Below are positions 1 through 8,561 of a stretch of 64,000 bases of DNA, one piece after another. The translations under genes were made by a program, and so were the position numbers. The number at the start of each line of letters is the position of its first letter. Position 1 is the stretch's first letter. The DNA comes from Roseibium album (GTDB lineage: Bacteria; Pseudomonadota; Alphaproteobacteria; Rhizobiales; Stappiaceae): assembly GCA_001404055.1 (NCBI GenBank), contig CXTY01000019.1, positions 1 to 64,000 on the forward strand, read 5' to 3'. Under the pieces are notes generated by a model that did not search any database, had not been told where the DNA came from, and saw only the letters and a program-made list of their open reading frames with translations.

Positions 1-4
1 TGTG

Positions 5-1344
5 TGGATGGCTCCCTTATTGCAAGTCCTTTCTGGTGATTTAGATTTGTCAGAAGCAGTCTTGTGTTCGGCCTGTTAGCGCGACGCACATGGCCGCTGG
101 CCCTGATGGTTTCCACCAACCAAGTCCCATTCCGCACATCGAACAGCAAGCGTTCAGGACAAAGCACGGGGCGTCTTGATTTTAGGGCTGACAAAGTTCC
201 ATCACTTCATTGGTCTTGCAATCTCTTGTTTTTAGGTCGTTGAGTTCAAACGGTTCTCACTTTGTATGGCTCATTCCGGATAAGCACGGCCCAAATCATG
301 CGAGCAGTTTTGTTGGCCATAGCAATCGCTGCCACTCTGCTTGGCTTACGTGACAGGATGTCTGCAAACCATGGATCGAACTTTTCCGGCTCCGACCTTA
401 TGGACCGAATACGGGACGTCATGCCCAAGACCAATAATCGACGTATGTATTGATCTCCCATCTTCGAGATGTGGCCCAGGCGTTCCTTTCCCCCACTTGA
501 TTTGTTGAGCGGTGTCAATCCCAGCCAGGCGGCAAACTCTCTGCCATTGTTGAACTGCTTGCCGCTGCCGACCGTCGCAACAATTGCTGACGCTGTAATC
601 GGTCCGACGCCGGGTATCGTCCGCAACAGTGCAACGCGTTTCTCACGCTTGGCAATCTGCGTCATATGCCGGGAAAGGTGTAAGATCTTCGAATGTAGGA
701 ACAGCAGTTGATCGCAAAGATCGAAAACGACCTCTTCGGCGTCCTTTGGCAGGCCAGGCTGTTCTCCATTCATGCAATCCTTGGCAAATTGCAGCGCGTG
801 ATAAACTCCTCGAGGCAAGACGATACCAAACTCCGCCAGCTGTGCCCGCAGCATATTAATGGTCTGAGTTCGTTGCCTAACGATAAGGTCACGAGTGCGG
901 TGAACAGCGAGTATCGCTTGCTGTTCGGGGGGCTTCACTTCAACAAATCGCATTGTTGGCCGGGTAACCGCCTCGCAAATGGCCGCCGCATCAACGGCAT
1001 CTGATTTGCCACGCTTGACGTAGGGCTTCACATAAGCTGGCGCGATCAGCTTGACGTTATGACCCAACTTGATCAATTCACGCGCCCAGTGGTGGCTCGT
1101 TCCACACGCCTCAATACCGATCAAACATGGCTCGAGGCGTTCAAAAAATGCCAGGACTTGACCCCTTCTCAGAGCGCGGTTGAATGCAACTTCACCATGT
1201 TCATCAATACCATGGACCTGAAAAACGTTCTTCGCCAAATCAAGGCCGATTGTTGTAACTTGCATTGGGTGGCTCCTCTCATAAGCAGTTCATGACAACT
1301 GCACTATGGCGCATTGCGACGCCGGATGATGCAGGAGCCATCCA
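5..1344 (-). mobile_element. IS110-family (IS1111-like) insertion sequence
   Basis: A perfect 11-bp inverted repeat, tggatggctcc at 5-15 and its complement at 1334-1344, brackets a DEDD transposase gene. Subterminal inverted repeats are typical of the IS1111 subgroup. The true tips lie slightly outside these repeats, and the left tip may fall off the window edge. About 230 non-coding bases follow the transposase (5-245) and about 70 precede it (1266-1333). IS110-family elements carry a guide (bridge/seek) RNA in such a region. The element is inferred to be complete or nearly so; exact ends are not defined here. Confidence 0.65.
246..1265 (-). CDS. IS110-family transposase
   Basis: A 339-residue DEDD recombinase that would move the element through an RNA-guided, Holliday-type reaction. 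The N-terminal RuvC-like half shows GLDLAKN with D9, GIEACG with E52 and KSDAVDA with D89 and D92, which fit the DEDD catalytic set. The C-terminal Tnp_20 half has the helix-hairpin-helix stretch TIPGVGPITASAI and the serine motif NKSSGGKERLG near residue 255. Length is normal for the family and no frame break is seen, so it could be active. It stands alone on the minus strand; its leader 1266-1350 can fold into hairpins. Confidence 0.93.
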   Translation of the reverse strand: MQVTTIGLDLAKNVFQVHGIDEHGEVAFNRALRRGQVLAFFERLEPCLIGIEACGTSHHWARELIKLGHNVKLIAPAYVKPYVKRGKSDAVDAAAICEAVTRPTMRFVEVKPPEQQAILAVHRTRDLIVRQRTQTINMLRAQLAEFGIVLPRGVYHALQFAKDCMNGEQPGLPKDAEEVVFDLCDQLLFLHSKILHLSRHMTQIAKREKRVALLRTIPGVGPITASAIVATVGSGKQFNNGREFAAWLGLTPLNKSSGGKERLGHISKMGDQYIRRLLVLGMTSRIRSIRSEPEKFDPWFADILSRKPSRVAAIAMANKTARMIWAVLIRNEPYKVRTV

Positions 1345-1350
1345 CCCCAT
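1266..1350 (-). other. Structured leader of the IS110-type transposase
   Basis: Upstream of the transposase start, gggtggctcct (1267-1277) can pair imperfectly with the complement aggagccatccaccc (1333-1347). Inside lie two more small hairpins, gcagtt/aactgc and ggcg/cgcc. The arrangement could be part of an element-encoded guide RNA or a transposition control structure. In the IS1111 subgroup the guide RNA is more often assigned to the region downstream of the gene (here 5-245, minus strand). This is an inference from pairing done by eye. Confidence 0.3.
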
Positions 1351-1705
1351 CCGCACTGCTGCCATTGGTTTCCAGCGCGGCGAATTCACACTTTCCGCCC
1401 GACCTGTAAATTCACTGCGTCTGCGATGAATGTCGGCTTTCGGCATCTGTTGCCAAACCGTAGAACGTCCGAGGTCGGCGTTAAGCTGACGGCAAGGTCT
1501 GTGGAATGGCGCCTCAGAGCTCGACCAGCGTCACTTTAAGCCACTCATGAATGGAAGTCCTAGAAGAACCACGCAAGCTTGATGGGGATGGGCAATGGGT
1601 TGACCAGGCCTAGGAAACCAATCCCCGGAGCGTGTGAGTTGCTATTTTTCGCTTTTTCGAAGGTTCGGTTAGGAGCTGACGACAGACACTCACTGCGCAG
1701 TTAGG
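1345..1705. other. Intergenic region with a dispersed repeat, no gene seen
   Basis: This stretch between the IS110-type element and the large helicase gene holds no convincing reading frame. Its only recognisable content is the first copy of a 50-bp repeat (1552-1601), which continues into a partly hairpin-forming tail ending near 1627. Confidence 0.5.
1552..1601 (+). repeat. 50-bp direct repeat, copy 1
   Basis: This block matches 7959-8008 in the same orientation with a single difference (gggc here, gggt there). Both copies start tggaagtcctagaagaac and include caagcttgatggggatggg. After the block both copies diverge but keep a later caatccccgga, so the whole unit is about 75-80 bp. The block ggggat can pair with atcccc in each copy, so the unit can form a hairpin. 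The two copies bracket the helicase and small-protein cassette. It may be a dispersed intergenic repeat or a recombination scar. Confidence 0.8.
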
Positions 1706-4700
1706 TCACGTTTGCTCAAACACAAGCTCGGGTATTACAACTTCCCAGGCCTCGCGTCTTAACGTGTGAAGAAAGGCTTCACCTGCATATTCCTTTCGCC
1801 ACTGGAGAACTGCCGCAATTTCTCCACGAACGAATTTGGTACCTGATGGAGGCGCAAAGCTTTTTGCCATTCGACCGAGGCCGTTACCACTTGCATCTTT
1901 CAACTGCCACCGATCTTGCTCGTAAACTAGGGTTACAGGATCTCCTGTTGAGGCGGATGCAATGGCTGCTAGTGCAGGGTGTCCTTCGCGTTGTCTACCT
2001 GCGAACGACAGATCAACCATGCGCAACTGGGCGGACACAAAGTGCCGCCTAGGCCCAGGGATTGACGATAGATCCGGGACAACAGATCGACCGATAATTG
2101 CCGGAGACTGTGTGGGCAGATATTCATGATTGTCGTTGCTCAAGACGACCAAATTTCGCCGCGCCCGGGTCATTGCCACGTAAAACAACCTCCTTGGTGC
2201 GTCGCTGTCTTCTTCACGCGAAGGCCGTTCCCAGCCACCATCGAGGATGATCACATCATCGAATTCCAACCCCTTCGCACGATGGGCAGTCAGGAGCTTT
2301 AAGCCGCGCTGTTCACTTCTTGACTCGCGCGCCCACTCTGCAAACCATTCAATGACATCAGCTGAAGGCAATCGTCGATCATTGATTTCCCGAGCGAGTA
2401 AGTCCAAACCCTCATTGATGCGAACTGTCCACCGAGAGTTCGGAATAGAACTCAATTTTTTGGCTAGTTCGGTCACTGAAAGCAGTTTGTTTCGGTCGTC
2501 CTGTACGGCTTTGATAAAGGCTTGCATTTCCCGAATTCGCCAAAGTCCGGGGAGTTGTTCGTTGGCGATTTCTACAGGAATATTGAGAGCCTCAGCAAAG
2601 TCTCGAACCGGCACCAATTTCCGCCAATCCCGCGAAATAATCGCGGCGCGAGTCCAGGTCCAGTCAGGAATGAGTTGGGACAAACGTTGAAATTCGTTGA
2701 GTGCCGCCAATGCTTGGACGTCGTTGCCCTTTGGACACTCAAGGATCTGAACCCGGCCCTGTGCAACTGGGTCCAGAGCTGCCATCCTGCCCCCCATCGG
2801 TTCCTTGCGGCGGCCCTTATCGACGATAATGTCGTGACCCGTTTTCATCCTCTCAGTGGAGTGTTCAATCACCGCATTTGCGGCGGAGATGATGTTGCCA
2901 GTAGATCGATAGTTCTCTGTTAGAAAAACGGGTTTCGCGGAATAGTCCTGTTCAAATTCTCGGATGTGTTGAACCGAAGCACCTGCAAAAGAATAGATGT
3001 TTTGGTCGTCATCTCCAACGGCAAATAGACTGATACGAAGATCGGGGTCATCAACACTCCGTCCGGCGACAGCTGAAATCAGAGCATACTCTTCCGGTCC
3101 AACGTCCTGGTACTCGTCCACCAAAAGCCAGCGATACCCTCGGACCAACGTGTCCCTTAACGCTTCAGCGGCTGTTTTATCCAAACCGTCTCCACGCAAT
3201 AGACGCACTGCGTCCATCAAGAGTGTGTCGAAGTCTGGATCCTCATCACCTGCGCGTCCGGCAAAGCTCGCTCCGACAAGTCGCATCGCCAAAGAGTGGA
3301 TCGTTGAAACAGTCACAAAGCGCGCGTCATCTCCAATCAAGATTCGCAGCCGCTCCTGGATCTCGGTAGCTGCATGACGGTTATACGCCAGCACCAGGAT
3401 CCCCGCTGGGTCTTCCCGCTTGATTTTCACTAGATAAGCTATTCGATGCACCAAGACGCGAGTCTTTCCAGAGCCGGGTCCAGCCAGCACGAGGACGTTC
3501 GTCTGCTCACGGTCATCACGAACAATCTGTTCTTGAGTGGTATTGCCCAACGAGTCGACGATATCGACCCAGGCCTGAGGTGTCGCCTGCCTCCGATACT
3601 CGAGTCCTCGCCCAGGCATCCATCTACGCATGAACGCGTCACGCTCAAGGACAAAATAATCAGACGCTAGTCTCTCGGCCTCCGCCATGCCTTGGAGACC
3701 CTTTTCTGCAAAAGCAGCCATGACGTGAGTTTGAATAGTCTGCTCTGAATAGTGCTCTTCAAGTGGTGTGAAATCTTGGACGGTGAAGTTCCCGCCTTTA
3801 GGATCGAGGTGAACTGTAATTGCAGGACGGAAGACCGAAAGGCCCTTACCGAGTGTAATGACCTGTTGTTCGTGAAGCCACAGCAGCGCCCTATCCATCA
3901 ACTTGTTCGGGTCTTTTACAGCGCTTCTAAGCATGGCGTCGCCGTTGATTGATGCGAGCAGCGCACCCAGGGTGGTCTCAACCGGCACATCCTTGCCCCT
4001 GACACCTCTTGGTATCATTCCGATGAGATGTGCAAGTAATCGGTCAGCTCCCTGCCTGCGGATTTCTGCCGTTTGTTCCACAATTGACCATGGACGCTGC
4101 AACCGCACGAGCAAACTTCCACGCGATGCTTTTCGAACATGTAAATTTCCACGGCCGCCCTCCATATCGCGACCATCTTGTGCGATGCCTCGGAGAAGCG
4201 CTTCGATAATGTCCGGCCGCACTGAAGTGTGACCCGCTTCTCGTAGAAACTGACTGGTTACAGCAAGATTGAATGGTGTTGGTTCGCCATTGTCAGCGTC
4301 AGGAGACTCTTCTCTCATCTGAGAAATCAGCTCTGCTTCAAGCCTTGATGCCGCCTTGAACCGAGCTCGCGAGGCATTCTCAACACCGACGTGTACAAAG
4401 ATCGTAATGTTCGTGTCGTCTTTAGCAATGCCCAAGGCTTCGAGATCGGCGAGTGCTCTTCGCAGCGCTGATCCGGTTAGTCCACTCACGCCCGCCAACA
4501 CATCTGTCGAGATCCCCTCTTCAGAGGATGCGGAGATAATGTGTTCGACAATGTTCAGAAGCTGTCGCCGACGTTCATTCGTAATTTCAGCGCGATACAG
4601 GATCTTCTTCGCTTGCTTGAGATCCTTTACAAGCAGCGATGCGGGAAACACCTGAACCCGGTTTTCCTCGCGCATCAAGAGTTTCGCCTCTTCAAGCCAC

Positions 4701-6814
4701 GCTACGGCAGTTTTGACGCGTGTGTCATCGGTGGCACTTTCTCGTTGGAAATCTTGATCCTTCTCTTCTTTTACGATCTCACCCGATGTGGCAACAACCT
4801 CGCCGTTCTTACGTGTACGGTTGTCGAGTCGTCGAAGCGCTTTCAATATTGCACCGATTTCGTGGCGAGCCAGTCGTGACCGTGCGCTTAAGCTGAACTG
4901 GCGATCAACGTCTTCCGTGTTGAACAGCAAAACACATTGTGCCGGGTCTCTATCCCGGCCAGCCCGCCCGGCTTCCTGTAGATAGTTTTCAAGTGAGCCA
5001 GGAACATCTCCGTGCACCACGAGGCGAATGTCAGGCTTGTCTATCCCCATGCCAAACGCGTTCGTCGCTGCGATGACCCGAAGATCACCGATTCTAAATG
5101 CCTCTTGAATATCTCGCTTCTCGTCAGCGCCGAGACCCGCGTGGTATCTTTCAGCAGCAAGCCCCTGCTGCTTTAGAAACTCAGCCACCCGCTCTGTGGC
5201 ACTTCGTGTGGCGCAATAGATGACCGCTCCGGATGCTCCAGTTGATGGCAGGTGGTCTTCCAATGCGTCAAAGATGTCTGCCATCTTTGTTGACGGCTGG
5301 GTCGGAAGCACCTCAAAACTTAGGTTCGAACGGGATGCTCCCCCATCAAGTAGAGTAAGCTCAAGCCCCAGACGCTCCTTGAAGTGGCCACGAATATCCT
5401 GAACGACTTCTGGTTTGGCTGTGGCAGTCAGGCAAAGGATTTGAGCGTTCTCTTCATCTGACCTTTCTTTAATGAACCGGCCAACATAGCGATAATCAGG
5501 TCGAAAATCGTGTCCCCATTTCGAGACGCAGTGGGCTTCGTCCAAAACCCACAAACCAACCTCGCGTTGATTGAGTACGGAACGAACAGAGACACTCCGC
5601 AGCTGTTCTGGAGAAATCAAGAGAATAGCCGCATCACCCATTCGCACCTTGTCCAAAGCGTCTTGACGCTCTGGCAGAGAAAGTAATCCGTTGATAGTAA
5701 CTGCGGATGATATCCCCGCACGGGCCAAACCCTGCACCTGGTCGGCCATCAGCGCGACAAGTGGAGAGATAACCACAGCCAGCGCTCCAGTCTTGTCAAA
5801 CCGCGAAAGAGCGGGGATCTGGTAGCAAATGGATTTGCCAGTACCCGTTGGAAGAATTCCCAACAAGCTTTCGCCCTTCATCGCGCATTCAACTATCCGT
5901 TCTTGCAATGGGCGTCCATACTCGTCGATGGGTTCAGGACGGAAAGCGTCGAACCCGAACCACCGACTCAAAGCATTTTTTGGGTCGTGATTAGTGCAGC
6001 AATAGTCGCAAGTCTGCTTGCCACAATTGTTGTCCCGCAGTGATTGTACGATGCGCGACGCATCATGAAATTGCGCGCGAACCCAAGGCGGCATTACGGA
6101 GTCTCCTCCGGCAACCGAAATCCACGACAAGGCATAGGCCATCGGCCAGCCAAGACTTGTGTCATTCAGCCGCTCGAGAGCTCGTTCCACCATCTCTGAG
6201 CATGCATTGGAAGTAAGCAAACGGCGAATGGCGCCTTCTGCCTCACTTTGCTTTGGAATAGGTGCGTTACGAATAAGCGTAAAGAGCCGATCAAACCCTC
6301 CGCAACGCGGCGAGCGGCAGCACAAATAGTGATACGCTTGCACGGCATCAGGAGACTTTTCGTTGAGCGTTCTGAGTTCAATTAGCTGGTTCTCCAGAAC
6401 CTCGAATACTAGTCGAGCGTCGAATTCTGGGTCGTTCACATGCCCCGTTTGAAGGCGCCCATCCTGATAATGCTTGACGAGGTGGTGGTATGGATTGCGT
6501 GGAAACGCCAAGGGATTAATCCAAAGCGTATCAATAGGCGCTTCCGCCAACTTAACGAACTTCGGCGAGATTGCTGCAAGGTGTGGTAAGTCGTGTTTGA
6601 GAATGTTGTGCCCGATAACATGCTCGAAACCTTGGCAAAAGGCATCCAACTTGGGCAAGGCTGCTTCTACGTTGGTATTGGCAACCAGGCTAGGTGCACC
6701 GGAGTCTTGCGACACAGCAGCAAATGCGAACACCGAAGCTTTTTTCGGATCGACTTCAAGATCGATTGAAACAGATCGCGTCAATAGTTCTGATTGACTT
6801 ATTCTTGCATCCAT
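1706..6814 (-). CDS. Exonuclease-RecQ-UvrD fusion DNA helicase
   Basis: A 1702-residue protein joining three enzyme modules. Residues 1-140 look like a DnaQ-type 3'-5' exonuclease: D18 and E20 in SIDLE, GHNILKHDLPHL near 68-79, and HVNDPEFDA near 125-133. A cysteine cluster (C264, C269, C272, C273) precedes a RecQ-type SF2 helicase with PTGTGKS at 322-328, DEAH at 425-428 and the RecQ signature QEAGRAGRDRDP at 613-624. A linker (about 640-1080) with possible winged-helix parts leads to a UvrD/PcrA-type SF1 helicase with AGPGSGKT at 1111-1118, DEYQD at 1233-1237, GDDDQNIYSFAGA and FYVAMTRARRNL. All motor motifs are intact. Similar fusions occur in accessory DNA, so a role in repair or anti-phage defence is plausible but inferred. 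Confidence 0.9.
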   Translation of the reverse strand: MDARISQSELLTRSVSIDLEVDPKKASVFAFAAVSQDSGAPSLVANTNVEAALPKLDAFCQGFEHVIGHNILKHDLPHLAAISPKFVKLAEAPIDTLWINPLAFPRNPYHHLVKHYQDGRLQTGHVNDPEFDARLVFEVLENQLIELRTLNEKSPDAVQAYHYLCCRSPRCGGFDRLFTLIRNAPIPKQSEAEGAIRRLLTSNACSEMVERALERLNDTSLGWPMAYALSWISVAGGDSVMPPWVRAQFHDASRIVQSLRDNNCGKQTCDYCCTNHDPKNALSRWFGFDAFRPEPIDEYGRPLQERIVECAMKGESLLGILPTGTGKSICYQIPALSRFDKTGALAVVISPLVALMADQVQGLARAGISSAVTINGLLSLPERQDALDKVRMGDAAILLISPEQLRSVSVRSVLNQREVGLWVLDEAHCVSKWGHDFRPDYRYVGRFIKERSDEENAQILCLTATAKPEVVQDIRGHFKERLGLELTLLDGGASRSNLSFEVLPTQPSTKMADIFDALEDHLPSTGASGAVIYCATRSATERVAEFLKQQGLAAERYHAGLGADEKRDIQEAFRIGDLRVIAATNAFGMGIDKPDIRLVVHGDVPGSLENYLQEAGRAGRDRDPAQCVLLFNTEDVDRQFSLSARSRLARHEIGAILKALRRLDNRTRKNGEVVATSGEIVKEEKDQDFQRESATDDTRVKTAVAWLEEAKLLMREENRVQVFPASLLVKDLKQAKKILYRAEITNERRRQLLNIVEHIISASSEEGISTDVLAGVSGLTGSALRRALADLEALGIAKDDTNITIFVHVGVENASRARFKAASRLEAELISQMREESPDADNGEPTPFNLAVTSQFLREAGHTSVRPDIIEALLRGIAQDGRDMEGGRGNLHVRKASRGSLLVRLQRPWSIVEQTAEIRRQGADRLLAHLIGMIPRGVRGKDVPVETTLGALLASINGDAMLRSAVKDPNKLMDRALLWLHEQQVITLGKGLSVFRPAITVHLDPKGGNFTVQDFTPLEEHYSEQTIQTHVMAAFAEKGLQGMAEAERLASDYFVLERDAFMRRWMPGRGLEYRRQATPQAWVDIVDSLGNTTQEQIVRDDREQTNVLVLAGPGSGKTRVLVHRIAYLVKIKREDPAGILVLAYNRHAATEIQERLRILIGDDARFVTVSTIHSLAMRLVGASFAGRAGDEDPDFDTLLMDAVRLLRGDGLDKTAAEALRDTLVRGYRWLLVDEYQDVGPEEYALISAVAGRSVDDPDLRISLFAVGDDDQNIYSFAGASVQHIREFEQDYSAKPVFLTENYRSTGNIISAANAVIEHSTERMKTGHDIIVDKGRRKEPMGGRMAALDPVAQGRVQILECPKGNDVQALAALNEFQRLSQLIPDWTWTRAAIISRDWRKLVPVRDFAEALNIPVEIANEQLPGLWRIREMQAFIKAVQDDRNKLLSVTELAKKLSSIPNSRWTVRINEGLDLLAREINDRRLPSADVIEWFAEWARESRSEQRGLKLLTAHRAKGLEFDDVIILDGGWERPSREEDSDAPRRLFYVAMTRARRNLVVLSNDNHEYLPTQSPAIIGRSVVPDLSSIPGPRRHFVSAQLRMVDLSFAGRQREGHPALAAIASASTGDPVTLVYEQDRWQLKDASGNGLGRMAKSFAPPSGTKFVRGEIAAVLQWRKEYAGEAFLHTLRREAWEVVIPELVFEQT

Positions 6815-7051
6815 TATCGTCCAACGATTTACAGTTGCCTCAATTCAAGCCTTTGAGTCAAAACGTTTTTCAGCTTCAATTATGGCAGATTCCGGTGACT
6901 TCAGTCTATAGGTGCTATCTTAAGGGTGCCGGCGAAAGTTCCCTTTTGCATGAGTAACTCAAGGGTATGTCAGAGAAATACATTCGTGTACTTTCGATCA
7001 CTTGAACATAACTCTCTTGTCGACAACACTGACAATCGCTCTCACTGCGTT

Positions 7052-7330
7052 TCAGGTATGCGTGCTTGGTCCGCCTGCATCGGGTGGTAGGTGGCACCAG
7101 TAGGTACTTGATGCAGTCGTGCGGCTGTAAAAGGCAAACACGGCAGATTTGCCCAATGTCTGGCAGTGCTCCTGTGCAAGGGAAAGTGCTACATCTTCGT
7201 TCTGGTTGTGCACTACGCCTTCAACACGAACGTAATCACGTCCCTTGCCCGCGATGTATGGGCCGGTCAGGGGGATGGTTTGGCATGCAGCCAAACCTAC
7301 CGCCAGCATTGAGACGATCAATATTTTCAT
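7052..7330 (-). CDS. Small predicted lipoprotein
   Basis: A 92-residue protein with a lipoprotein signal: MKILIVSMLAVGLAACQT, in which LAAC is a lipobox and C16 would be the lipidated cysteine. Position +2 is Gln, so outer-membrane sorting is likely. The mature part contains two further cysteines (C52 and C78) that could form a disulfide. It follows the 66-residue membrane protein gene by only 14 bases, so the two are probably co-transcribed. I recognise no family. Function is unknown. Confidence 0.65.
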   Translation of the reverse strand: MKILIVSMLAVGLAACQTIPLTGPYIAGKGRDYVRVEGVVHNQNEDVALSLAQEHCQTLGKSAVFAFYSRTTASSTYWCHLPPDAGGPSTHT

Positions 7331-7344
7331 TTCGGCCCTTCATT

Positions 7345-7545
7345 TTAGTTTATTGAAATCATGATGATGAAGCCAACCGCCGTCACTATGGCGAATACCG
7401 AAAGTAGACCCTTAACAAGGTCGTTTGCCTGAGCCTGGTCTTCCTTCCGCTCTCGCGTGCCGGGAGACGGTTTCCACACGCACCAGACGACCAGCCACAC
7501 GAGCGGGTTCGCGAAAAAGATCAGCGTGAGGCAGACCATGCGCAC
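7345..7545 (-). CDS. Small two-helix membrane protein
   Basis: A 66-residue protein with two hydrophobic segments, about residues 2-23 (CLTLIFFANPLVWLVVWCVW) and 45-64 (GLLSVFAIVTAVGFIIMISI), joined by a charged loop KPSPGTRERKEDQAQAND. This is a helical-hairpin inner-membrane protein. It lies 14 bases upstream of the lipoprotein gene on the same strand, which supports both being real. No family was recognised. Confidence 0.55.
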   Translation of the reverse strand: MRMVCLTLIFFANPLVWLVVWCVWKPSPGTRERKEDQAQANDLVKGLLSVFAIVTAVGFIIMISIN

Positions 7546-8269
7546 GGGTTCACCCTCATGTTGGATGGGTTCAGCCTTTACTTAGTTTGGCCGTGAAGAC
7601 TGTGATTGACATTTGCTGCCAAAAAACTGGCTTTTCCGATCCTGAACATCATCAAGCGGCCGAGCATTTCGATTGTCTCACTGTGATGGATGCGAAGTGA
7701 TAGCTGTTCTCCTCACAGTCCAACCGGAAAATTACTGATGTTATCGAATAATTTGGTTTCATAAATTCTGCACGAAACGAGCGAGCTACAGCAAACTGTT
7801 TCGCGTGCAAGGACACTTGCTCCTTAACGCCGGCACACAAGCAAGCGCTGCCCGGAAATTGTATTTTGATCTTATGGTTTCGTTTCACAGTAACTGTGAT
7901 GAGTTGCGAGCGTTAAACGACCGCGCAATGCAGATATTGATTGTCTGACACCCCAACGTGGAAGTCCTAGAAGAACCACGCAAGCTTGATGGGGATGGGT
8001 AATGGGTTCAGTACGGAAAAGCACCCAATCCCCGGAATATTCGACCCGCTGCATATTAACTTATGTTTACGGGCAGTGTCTCTGACCTTCAATTATATTA
8101 ACTCCAGATCGATTTGGAGCTGAAATCAGGCTCGATGGCCTAATCTCACATTGGTTTAACATTAACTTATATGTACCTTATGTTGTCTGACTTCAGCGCC
8201 TATGGGTCCAAATAGGGTTATTTGCTAAGAGAGGGTTTGTTGCGCATCGTGACCACCGAGGAGTGGACG
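7546..8269. other. Intergenic region with a dispersed repeat
   Basis: About 720 bases without a convincing gene. It contains the second 50-bp repeat copy (7959-8008) and the leader of an IS3-type orfA remnant. Several short reading frames exist here but none shows a signal, a recognisable domain or a coupled neighbour. Confidence 0.5.
7959..8008 (+). repeat. 50-bp direct repeat, copy 2
   Basis: Same orientation and 49 of 50 bases identical to 1552-1601. The tail of this copy, ggggatgggt with acccaatcccc (ending 8034), gives a better hairpin than copy 1: six plus four pairs with one bulged base. The copies are 6407 bases apart and enclose the fusion helicase, the small lipoprotein and the small membrane protein. 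Confidence 0.8.
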
Positions 8270-8524
8270 ATGAGAAAGACACCGAAGAGCCCCGGCGAGA
8301 AGATCGTCAAAGACATCAAGCGTGCGACGCGCAAGCATTATTCGTCCGAAGAGAAAATTAGGATCGTGCTGGATGGGCTGCGCGGGGAAGACAGCATTGC
8401 TGAGCTGTGCCGTCGTGAAGGGATATCGCAGGGCATCTATTACAAATGGTCCAAGGACTTCATGGAGGCGGGCAAGAAGCGGCTGGCGGGCGACACGGCC
8501 CGTGCCGCTAAATTGGCTGGATAA
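8270..8524 (+). pseudogene. Truncated IS3-family transposase OrfA
   Basis: Residues MRKTPKSPGEKIV lead into the HTH region YSSEEKIRIVLDGLRGED and AELCRREGISQGIYYKWSKD, typical of the OrfA (HTH) protein of one IS3 subgroup. After about 80 codons the family-like sequence stops at GDTARAA, followed by four unrelated residues and a stop. The leucine-zipper part and all of OrfB are missing. It is a deleted remnant of an insertion sequence, not a working transposase. Confidence 0.75.
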
Positions 8525-8561
8525 CAACAGCCAGAATGACATCGAAGTTGAATAATATATA

